The translations under genes and the position numbers were made by a program. 7,550 nt of DNA, taken from positions 1 to 7,550 of the forward strand of contig CAYTXG010000033.1 of the NCBI GenBank assembly GCA_964441025.1. Direction: 5' to 3'. Source of the stretch: JAAZIN01 sp964441025 (GTDB lineage Bacteria; Bacillota; Dethiobacteria; DTU022). Below are positions 1 through 5,257 of the stretch, in pieces; position 1 is the first letter of the stretch; every line of letters starts with the position of its first letter. The notes below the pieces were generated by a model that ran no database searches, had not been told where the DNA came from, and worked only from the letters and a program-made list of their open reading frames with translations.

Positions 1-54
1 CCGCGCATCACCTTTTTCCGCCATGCAACCCATGCATAACTGTTCCAGTTCCAT
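1..54 (-). CDS. N-terminus of probable zinc-ribbon Ser/Thr protein kinase (partial, cut by window edge)
   Basis: Only the first 18 codons lie in the window, from an ATG at 54-52 to base 1, with no stop. The peptide is MELEQLCMGCMAEKGDAR. A short start followed by C-M-G-C-M and E-K-G matches the beginning of clostridial Ser/Thr kinases that carry a half zinc ribbon before the kinase domain; in those a CPxCG pair follows just beyond this point. A GGAG ribosome binding site at 62-65 sits 7 bases upstream of the ATG. The gene is the sixth in line of a same-strand cluster of FHA and PP2C genes, 85 bases after the preceding stop, and a kinase is exactly the partner those genes lack. What is seen is the start, the ribosome binding site and one CxxC. 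The kinase identity is inferred from that peptide and the context. Another zinc-ribbon protein is possible. Confidence 0.6.
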   Translation of the reverse strand, partial: MELEQLCMGCMAEKGDAR

Positions 55-90
55 CTCTTTTCTCCGCGTTCTAGATATTTTGGTGAAGCA

Positions 91-123
91 GGCCCCAGCC
101 GGCGCTTCTAAACCGGGGAGGCC
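91..123 (-). other. GC-rich hairpin between the Big2-FHA gene and the kinase gene
   Basis: The arms GGCC-CC and GGGG-GGCC, with inner CCGG/CCGG pairs around a 10-base loop, can fold into an imperfect stem in the 85-base gap. No T-run follows on either strand, so it is not a standard rho-independent terminator. It could be an mRNA processing or attenuation element between the fifth and sixth genes of the operon, or a chance fold in GC-rich DNA. Confidence 0.3.
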
Positions 124-139
124 GCTCCATCAACAAGGC

Positions 140-1243
140 TCAGGAGAGCTCCAGGGTGAACAGCTCCCCGGGATCGGACAGGTAGAATTGGCTCCCCGGC
201 GCAATGAGCCGGGGACTTCCCGGAATCAGCCTCTCACCCGAACTGAGAAAAGTGCCTGTTGAAGAGAAATCCTCCAGGGCAAATTGCGCGGTATGCCTGT
301 CAAAGCGAACGGCGCAGTGTTTGCGGCTGATTGTTTCATATTCAGGAGGATAGACGAATTGGGCCCGGGCGGGATCACGCCCCATTACCACCTCTGCGCC
401 TGTCAGCTCCATCGTTTGCCCGGCGAAATAGCCCGTCAACCCCTTTAACAGCGGCCGCAACTGCGGCGCCGCTTTTTTCCTGGATAGAAGCACGATCGCC
501 GTTACTGCGGCGGCCAGTAACACCGCTCCCAAACCGCATATGAGCAGCCACCGGGCATCAAGCTTTTTGGAGATAGGCTCCGCCCGGGCCGGCCCCGTCA
601 CCGTTTCATCTGTTCCCGGATCCGACGTTGCCGCCGGAGGTAACACGGTAACAGTCGCATAGGCTGCAATGGTTTTATCCTGCATGGAGCGTCCAATGAT
701 GCGCGCCGCTCCCTCTTTTAGAGCTCTGACCGTGCCGTCCTCATCGATGGAGGCAACAGCAGGTTCGGTTGATTCCCATTCTATGCGCTGATCGGTGGCG
801 TCGGAAGGCACGATGATGATGTCAAACTGGAATTCATCCCCGGCGGAAAGCGAGATATCAGCCGGTTCAAGGGACAATGTCTGGACCAGGACAATGGCTG
901 TGATCAGGCAGCTGTCCCTGAACCCCCCATCCCGGGTCGTGGCCGTCAGGACTGCAGTTCCGGGAGCAAGGGCGTTGACCCCGGCGACGCCATCCTGATC
1001 GTACACCGCGGCAATGGACGGATCGTCGATTTCCCAGCGGATCTCCTTGTCCGCGGCGTTCCTGGGATAAACTGTCGCCGTCACCACCTCTGTTTCACCC
1101 AGGGCAAGAACAATTGCATCCTGGTGAACCCTGATCCCTGTAACCCGGATCACTTCTTCCTGGGCGGCGGCAATAAAGGGGATGGAGAGCAGCAGCATAA
1201 TAAGCAGGCCCAGCAGGCCGGGTAATTTTTGTTTTGCGAGCAC
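140..1243 (-). CDS. Membrane protein: signal peptide, two Big2 Ig-like domains, TM helix, cytoplasmic FHA domain
   Basis: A 367-residue protein. A signal peptide spans residues 1-27 (K4, K6, a leucine-rich core, AAA before Q28). Two bacterial Ig-like (Big2) domains follow at about 32-118 and 119-200; each has a start like 'L.L..GE', a central 'RWEIDDPSIAAV' or 'EWESTEPAVASI' strand and a later 'G.A.L.A' strand. A linker of about 25 residues leads to a TM helix at about 232-254, then SRKK (stop-transfer) and an FHA domain at about 268-366. FHA signatures are GRD 288-290 and SRKHC 306-310. The usual SSNGT reads SSTGT (327-331), so the Asn that contacts the phosphopeptide backbone is Thr. Predicted topology is Ig domains outside and FHA inside. 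The start is GTG, supported by GAGGTGA at 1250-1256, 6 bases upstream. The FHA domain is more than half identical, by hand alignment, to that of the protease in this operon. Likely role: a surface or cell-wall interaction protein tied to cytoplasmic phosphothreonine signalling. The ligand is unknown. Confidence 0.88.
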   Translation of the reverse strand: MLAKQKLPGLLGLLIMLLLSIPFIAAAQEEVIRVTGIRVHQDAIVLALGETEVVTATVYPRNAADKEIRWEIDDPSIAAVYDQDGVAGVNALAPGTAVLTATTRDGGFRDSCLITAIVLVQTLSLEPADISLSAGDEFQFDIIIVPSDATDQRIEWESTEPAVASIDEDGTVRALKEGAARIIGRSMQDKTIAAYATVTVLPPAATSDPGTDETVTGPARAEPISKKLDARWLLICGLGAVLLAAAVTAIVLLSRKKAAPQLRPLLKGLTGYFAGQTMELTGAEVVMGRDPARAQFVYPPEYETISRKHCAVRFDRHTAQFALEDFSSTGTFLSSGERLIPGSPRLIAPGSQFYLSDPGELFTLELS

Positions 1244-1249
1244 CGCAAG

Positions 1250-1256
1250 TCACCTC
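1250..1256 (-). promoter_or_regulatory. Ribosome binding site fixing the GTG start of the Big2-FHA gene
   Basis: On the minus strand GAGGTGA lies 6 bases before the GTG at 1243. No in-frame ATG gives an equally good signal peptide, so this site decides the start. Confidence 0.7.
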
Positions 1257-1298
1257 ATTCAGTTCACTGGGGAAACATGTGCGAACAGGCCCGGAGGA

Positions 1299-1889
1299 TC
1301 AACTCTCCGGCTCATCTGCCTGCTCTTTTTTCCACATAAATCTCTCGCTGCAAAAAGGCACAAAGAGCAGCTCTGTTCCTCCCAGTTCGATCTTATCGTA
1401 GGGCTTGAGCTGTTCCGGCGCGATGAGTTCATCATCATTCAAGTAAACCAGGCTTTTGCTGTCGCCCGGAAAGAGCCGGAAAACGCCGTTCTTCGGGTTA
1501 AAGCTGATAACGGCATGATTCTCACGGGATACCGTGGTGTCGCCGGTGATAGGGATATCCATCTGCCCCGAACGGCCGATAAAGTTTTTCTCAGAAACAA
1601 TGCGGAAGTCGCGCCCTTTTTCCGGTCCCTTTACCGCTACCAGCCATCCCACAACGGGGTCGAATCCTATTTTCTTTTTGAAGATCCCCACCGTTTTGCC
1701 TGCATCCTGGGCCGGGGCGCCCCCCCCAACGGGTCTGGTAACGCCCGGTTCTCCGCTGCCGTCTTGCGTGCGTTTGGCCATTGTTTTTTGAATATCCAGC
1801 TCCAGGTTCTGCACTCCGCAGAAAGGGCAGGAGCGGTGCTTTTCGGCATCATAATAGTGGCCGTTTTCACATCTTGTCAGTTTCTGCAT
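1299..1889 (-). CDS. Soluble FHA-domain protein with N-terminal zinc ribbon
   Basis: A 196-residue cytoplasmic protein with no signal peptide or TM segment. Residues 7-24 form a small zinc ribbon: C7, GH at 10-11, C21 and C24 (CPFC). A flexible linker of about 25-78 contains several Thr, including GKTVG at 64-68, which resembles the phosphoacceptor threonine region of other small FHA regulators; this is only a candidate site. The FHA domain spans about 82-182: GRS at 105-107, SRENH at 121-125 and a late YLND at 149-152 in place of the common NGT. This pattern (DPVVGWLV entry, NFIGRS, SRENHAVISF, LLFVPFC) is one I recognise from clostridial FHA proteins encoded beside PP2C and kinase genes. 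The gene begins 7 bases after the upstream PP2C stop, and its ribosome binding site overlaps that gene's last codons, so translational coupling is likely. Probable role: phosphopeptide-binding adaptor and possible kinase substrate. Confidence 0.88.
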   Translation of the reverse strand: MQKLTRCENGHYYDAEKHRSCPFCGVQNLELDIQKTMAKRTQDGSGEPGVTRPVGGGAPAQDAGKTVGIFKKKIGFDPVVGWLVAVKGPEKGRDFRIVSEKNFIGRSGQMDIPITGDTTVSRENHAVISFNPKNGVFRLFPGDSKSLVYLNDDELIAPEQLKPYDKIELGGTELLFVPFCSERFMWKKEQADEPES

Positions 1890-1896
1890 GACTATC

Positions 1897-2646
1897 TCAT
1901 TCCTCCTTGTATCCGCCTTTCCGGCTTACAAGAGCCAGGGCGGAGTAATTGTCATGTTCGCAAAGGGCCCTCTCCAGCAACCTTTTTTCCATCAGCTCCA
2001 GCCATATCTCCGGTTCCGTCGCGCTGTCCAGATCTTCTTCCATCTCCCGTTCGTAGACATATTCCCAGAAACCGTCGCTGCAGAGCAGGAATGCGTCTCC
2101 CGTCTCCAGCTGCACCGGCTCCCCGGCATATGCGACGCGTTTCAGATCACCGCCGTCAAAGGCGGCAAGCAGGCGGTTGCGATCCTCGTGTCTCCGGATC
2201 TGATCTGCAGTAATGGCCCCGCTTTTGACCAGCTGCTGGGGGACACTGTGATCGCTCGTTTGGAAGTGCAGCCTCCCCCTCCGGAAAAGGTAGAGGCGTG
2301 AATCGCCGATATGCGCCCACAGGGCTTTTTGGAAATCTGTAACCAGAACTACCAGCGTTGTTTTCAGCTTGGGAGGGGCGCCTGCCCGCCCCGCCCGGGC
2401 GAGCATCGCTTCGCGGGCCGACTCCAGGCAGCCCGCAAGCTGTGATAAAGATGCCCCGGGCGAGGCGGCAAAGGCCTTCAGCAGGCCCTCGCCCGCTGTC
2501 TTTGCGGCCAGCGCCCCGCCCCGGTGGCCGCCCAGGCCGTCGGCCAGCACATAACAACCGTACCCCCCTTGTTCCAGGAAGGCGCAGTAATCCTGGTTTT
2601 CCTTTCGTCCCCCCGCTTTCGACAGCGATGCTGTAAGGAACCGCAT
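1897..2646 (-). CDS. PP2C-family Ser/Thr protein phosphatase (first of two)
   Basis: A 249-residue cytoplasmic metal-dependent phosphatase that would remove phosphate from Ser/Thr residues, most simply those placed by the kinase at the end of the operon. PP2C motifs appear in order: RKENQD 14-19 (D19), ADGLGG 35-40 (D36, G37), TTLV 96-99, GDSR 114-117, SDHS 131-134, CSDG 189-192 (D191) and HDN 231-233 (D232). All expected metal ligands are present, so it should be active. Length is typical of compact bacterial PrpC/Stp-type enzymes; there is no TM segment. The ATG is 6 bases after the protease-FHA stop. The nearest GGAG (2659-2662) is 12 bases upstream, inside the protease gene, so expression probably depends on coupling. 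It is clearly a different branch from the second PP2C, with a shorter flap region and no basic N-terminal extension. The product class is secure; the substrate is unknown. Confidence 0.93.
   Translation of the reverse strand: MRFLTASLSKAGGRKENQDYCAFLEQGGYGCYVLADGLGGHRGGALAAKTAGEGLLKAFAASPGASLSQLAGCLESAREAMLARAGRAGAPPKLKTTLVVLVTDFQKALWAHIGDSRLYLFRRGRLHFQTSDHSVPQQLVKSGAITADQIRRHEDRNRLLAAFDGGDLKRVAYAGEPVQLETGDAFLLCSDGFWEYVYEREMEEDLDSATEPEIWLELMEKRLLERALCEHDNYSALALVSRKGGYKEE
1902..1908 (-). promoter_or_regulatory. Strong ribosome binding site inside the end of the PP2C gene
   Basis: AAGGAGG on the minus strand falls inside the last Lys-Glu-Glu codons of the PP2C gene and 12 bases before the ATG of the FHA gene. 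The overlap suggests the two proteins are made in a coupled way. Confidence 0.7.
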
Positions 2647-2652
2647 GCCCTG

Positions 2653-4011
2653 CTATGACTCCATCTTTACTTCAAACACCTCTTTGGGATCAGCCAGGTA
2701 AAAACGCTCGCCCGGGTTCAGATAGTACGGTTTGTCGGGATCAAGCCTCTGGTTCGAAGATAGAAAAGTGCCGTTGGATGAAGAATCCTCCAGCACAAAC
2801 TTCTGAGTCTTGTCATCAAAGCGGAGGGTGCAGTGCTTGCGGCTGATCTCCTCGCTGCTCAGAGGGTAAACCAGCTGGGCCAGCCGGGGATCCCTTCCGA
2901 TGATCAGCATCCCCTCCGTCAGCTCAATGGTCTGCCCGGCAAAACGGCCCGCAACACCCTTTACCACCGGCCGGGGCTGACCCCGCCTGGCCTGCGTTGC
3001 CGCCGGTTCCGGTGCCGAGGCCATGGGGGGTGCTGCGCCGGGAGGCGGAGCGGCGGGGGTGAATTGGGGAGGCGGCGCTGCCGCCGCTGGGGCTGTTTTG
3101 CGGCCCCGGCTGCTCACCACCACGATGACAACCACTAAAGCTATAAGGACCAGGACTCCGCCGCCGAGCAAAAGCAGTAGATTCAGGGCCGGTTTCTTTT
3201 CAGAGGGGGGCGGTGTCACGGGTAGCGCCGGTGCGTCAGGCGATTCTCCTTCACCGGCGGGGGGGGGAGCTGCCGTCGCCCCGGCCTCCCTGTATGGAAT
3301 CCCGCGCCGGGAGAGCACATCTGTAAGGTAATCGATCTGCACGGAGCCGTTTATCCCGTCCACATCGAGCATTTTGAAGGTATTGATCCCGATGACCTGC
3401 CCCTGTGCATTGAGCAGGGGCCCACCCGAGTTGCCCGGATTCAAAGCGGCATCGGTCTGGTAAACGCCCGTACCGCCCCAGGAGGTCACCTTGCTGACAA
3501 TACCTTTTGTTGTCGTTGTATCCGTATAGTAGGAGGAGGCAAAATCGGAAATATCGCCGGCCGGGAAGCCGATGGCATAGACATCCTCGCCGGTGGAGAC
3601 CAGATCCTTGTTCGCCAGCTCCAGGGGAACGTAACCGTAAAGCAGGTGCTCGGGGTTTATCTTCAGCAGCGCCATATCCGTTGCCGGAAGCTGGTGGTAC
3701 ACCCTGGCCGGGACCAGGTCGTCGGAAGAGATCCAGATACAGACCTCCACCCGGCCCACGCCGTAACCGGCCGGATCCACCACATGCCAGTTCGTTGCCA
3801 CGTACTCAAAAGGTTCGCTCACCCCGATGACAAAACCGCTGCCCCATCCTAAAAAGTAACCGTTGACATCCAAGGCGACAACCCGGACCACGCTTTTCCG
3901 CGCTTCATCAATGCTGGTATGCGCATAGGCGGTGGCTGCACCGAAGCAGAGCATGAGACAGAGCAGCAGGGCTGTCAATAACAGGAATCTTTTGCTATTT
4001 GTCTTTTCCAT
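2653..4011 (-). CDS. Membrane-anchored trypsin-like (HtrA/S1C-type) serine protease with cytoplasmic FHA domain
   Basis: A 452-residue protein counted from the ATG at 4011. A TTG nine bases upstream is also open, but AAGGAG at 4021-4026 touches that TTG and lies 9 bases from the ATG, so the ATG is chosen. Domains: signal peptide about 1-30 (ends AYA); trypsin-like domain about 35-235 with the triad H76 (TNWHVV), D112 (ATDMALLK) and S195 (GNSGG, after ALNP); Pro/Ala/Glu linker about 243-273; TM helix about 276-300; Pro/Ala-rich cytoplasmic linker about 305-345; FHA about 350-452 with GRD 372-374, SRKH 390-393 and a canonical SSNGT 411-415. There is no PDZ domain, unlike classical DegP/HtrA. 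The protease sits outside the membrane and the phosphothreonine reader inside. This suggests that kinase activity clusters or controls an extracytoplasmic protease; the substrate is unknown. The linker contains a nine-C run (see findings). Confidence 0.92.
   Translation of the reverse strand: MEKTNSKRFLLLTALLLCLMLCFGAATAYAHTSIDEARKSVVRVVALDVNGYFLGWGSGFVIGVSEPFEYVATNWHVVDPAGYGVGRVEVCIWISSDDLVPARVYHQLPATDMALLKINPEHLLYGYVPLELANKDLVSTGEDVYAIGFPAGDISDFASSYYTDTTTTKGIVSKVTSWGGTGVYQTDAALNPGNSGGPLLNAQGQVIGINTFKMLDVDGINGSVQIDYLTDVLSRRGIPYREAGATAAPPPAGEGESPDAPALPVTPPPSEKKPALNLLLLLGGGVLVLIALVVVIVVVSSRGRKTAPAAAAPPPQFTPAAPPPGAAPPMASAPEPAATQARRGQPRPVVKGVAGRFAGQTIELTEGMLIIGRDPRLAQLVYPLSSEEISRKHCTLRFDDKTQKFVLEDSSSNGTFLSSNQRLDPDKPYYLNPGERFYLADPKEVFEVKMES
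3259..3267 (-). repeat. Nine-C homopolymer tract inside the protease linker
   Basis: The coding strand carries nine consecutive C bases, read as three Pro codons in the extracytoplasmic linker between the protease domain and the TM helix. Homopolymers of this length are prone to replication slippage and to sequencing error. As given, the frame is intact. Confidence 0.9.
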
Positions 4012-4020
4012 AATCGTCAA

Positions 4021-4026
4021 CTCCTT
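4021..4026 (-). promoter_or_regulatory. Ribosome binding site deciding the protease-FHA start
   Basis: AAGGAG on the minus strand lies 9 bases before the ATG at 4011 and directly abuts the alternative TTG at 4020. The spacing rules out the TTG and shortens the protein by three residues relative to the longest open frame. Confidence 0.75.
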
Positions 4027-4050
4027 AATTTAATCCGGCCGACCGGTTTC

Positions 4051-4896
4051 CTAAATAATGGATAGAACAATTACTGTTACATTATCTTGATGCCGGGAGC
4101 CTTTACTTAAAACCTCGCCAACCATCTTCTCCGCGATTCCGTCGCCGCCCCCCTTTAGCAGATCTTCAATACAGGTTTCGCTCAAGGTATCATAAAGGCC
4201 GTCGCTGCATAAGAGGATCCCGTCGCCCGGTTCCAGGGGCAGCGGCTCCTCACTTTGGCTGATTTCAGTCAATTCAGGCAGTCCCAGGTAGCTGGTCAGG
4301 TGACTGCGTTCGGGGTGGTTCTCCGCCTCCTGCAGGCTTATTCGGCCGTTGATAACGTCATTTAGCAGGTGGTTGGCATAGATATGATCCTTTGTCAGCT
4401 GCTGCAGCTGTTCATCCCGGAATAGATATATCCTGCTGTCGCCAACAGAGATCCAGTGAAGTTCATTGCGGTATATGACAACGGCTACCAGCGTTGTCCC
4501 CAGGTCGTCGTCTTCTTCTGCGCCGGTAAAGGAGAGATCATAGACCGCCGCATTGGCTATGCGTAGCGCCCGGTTTAAAGAGGCGCCGATATCTCCGTCG
4601 TTTTCCCCGGCTTCATATTCGTGCAGAAAGGTGCTTACGGCCAGGCTGCTGGCCTCTTCACCCCGGGCCAGGCCCCCCATCCCGTCCGCAACTACGGCAA
4701 GAATACCCTTTTCCCGAACCGCCTTCTTATCACTTAAATCCGAAAAGGCGAAGGCATCTTCCTGGTTCTCCCTGGCTCCCATATGCTGAAAATTGGCCGG
4801 TACGACTCGAATCGATCCGCCGGTGGCAACGGCGCTGATAGCCCTGCCTGCCGGCTTTTTACGCCTCTTTTTTTTACGGCCAAACCACATAGCCAT
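4051..4896 (-). CDS. PP2C-family Ser/Thr protein phosphatase with basic N-terminal tract (second of two)
   Basis: A 281-residue cytoplasmic phosphatase and the first gene of the operon. A strongly basic segment at residues 7-14 (RKKKRRKK) precedes the domain and could bind acidic lipid, nucleic acid or a partner; its role is unknown. PP2C motifs: RENQED 42-47 (D47), ADGMGG 70-75 (D71, G72), LGTT 132-135, GDSR 152-155, TKDH 168-171, CSDG 230-233 (D232), QDNVT 270-274 (D271). All metal-binding residues are present and the motifs are textbook, as in PrpC/Stp proteins that counteract PknB-type kinases. The start is ATG at 4896, with AAAGGA 6 bases upstream (4903-4908); a second ATG two codons in has poorer spacing. 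It is 39 bases from the protease gene. Together with the second PP2C and the partial kinase it indicates reversible Ser/Thr phosphorylation. Confidence 0.94.
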   Translation of the reverse strand: MAMWFGRKKKRRKKPAGRAISAVATGGSIRVVPANFQHMGARENQEDAFAFSDLSDKKAVREKGILAVVADGMGGLARGEEASSLAVSTFLHEYEAGENDGDIGASLNRALRIANAAVYDLSFTGAEEDDDLGTTLVAVVIYRNELHWISVGDSRIYLFRDEQLQQLTKDHIYANHLLNDVINGRISLQEAENHPERSHLTSYLGLPELTEISQSEEPLPLEPGDGILLCSDGLYDTLSETCIEDLLKGGGDGIAEKMVGEVLSKGSRHQDNVTVIVLSII

Positions 4897-4974
4897 ACGC
4901 TGTCCTTTCTCAGCCGAAAATACTTACCCTCAGCCCGGAAGCAAAATCGCCGCCGCAGCGTCACCGTTAGTCCT

Positions 4975-4994
4975 TTTTTCCGTACCAGGAAAAA
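4975..4994 (-). other. Hairpin in the 5' leader of the operon transcript
   Basis: Seven-base arms TTTTTCC (4988-4994 read on the minus strand) and GGAAAAA (4975-4981) flank a 6-base loop. It would sit about ten bases from the 5' end of a transcript started at the promoter just upstream. It could stabilise the mRNA 5' end. No riboswitch architecture is recognisable in the roughly 107-base leader. Confidence 0.35.
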
Positions 4995-5009
4995 CCTATA
5001 CGTACTTCC

Positions 5010-5040
5010 AATATAATCACGATGCCTGATGTAATGTCAA
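5010..5040 (-). promoter_or_regulatory. Candidate sigma-A-type promoter of the phosphatase/FHA/protease operon
   Basis: On the minus strand a perfect TTGACA occupies 5035-5040. Downstream lie two overlapping possible -10 boxes: GATTAT at 5013-5018 (spacer 16, 4 of 6 matches) and TATATT at 5010-5015 (spacer 19, 5 of 6 matches). Neither spacing is the ideal 17, but the -35 is exact and lies in an AT-rich patch upstream of the first operon gene. Transcription would start near 5003 and give a leader of about 107 bases. Confidence 0.55.
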
Positions 5041-5241
5041 GCGAATTTCCGGCAGCGCCTTCAAATTCTGGTATCTTGCTAGTCGACAAAGTAAATGCAA
5101 CCGGGCCTCTAGGACATTACTATGATATTTCAACATGCCGGTGTCCGGGGCGGCGGAGGGCGCCCTGCGGCCGGAAGTTCTTTGACGGTTAAACAGGATT
5201 CCCGGCGCCTGAAGGGGAATAACACCTCTATATTAGATCCG
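5041..5241. other. Intergenic region upstream of the GH13 gene, nothing clearly recognised
   Basis: About 200 bases separate the minus-strand promoter from the GH13 ribosome binding site. The left half is AT-richer and the part at about 5138-5175 is very GC-rich, with a GGGCGCCC palindrome. A plus-strand promoter must lie here or nearby if GH13 is transcribed on its own, but I find no pair of -35 and -10 boxes with acceptable spacing: TATGAT at 5121, TTGACG at 5182 and TATATT at 5229 are all unpaired. No RNA gene or operator is evident. Confidence 0.5.
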
Positions 5242-5249
5242 AAAGGTGG
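5242..5249 (+). promoter_or_regulatory. Ribosome binding site deciding the GH13 start
   Basis: AAAGGTGG, close to AAAGGAGG, lies 8 bases before the ATG at 5258. The longer open frame begins with a GTG at 5246 inside this site, which cannot be the start. Confidence 0.75.
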
Positions 5250-5257
5250 GGGGCATC

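Noticed and set aside
1182..2213. A 343-codon plus-strand open frame over the FHA and PP2C genes
   Set aside because: It is antisense to two genes with clear domain motifs and coupled ribosome binding sites, and its own translation shows no domain.
4018..4020. TTG as start of the protease-FHA gene
   Set aside because: The AAGGAG ribosome binding site is directly adjacent, leaving no spacer; the ATG at 4011 is correctly spaced.
5012..5017. Perfect TATAAT on the plus strand
   Set aside because: No -35-like hexamer lies 16-18 bases upstream, and it overlaps the minus-strand -10 region, where the TTGACA box fits better.
5121..5234. Plus-strand promoter for GH13 (TATGAT 5121, TTGACG 5182, TATATT 5229)
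   Set aside because: No pair of these has a spacer near 17 bases: TTGACG to TATATT leaves 41, and TATGAT has no -35 upstream.
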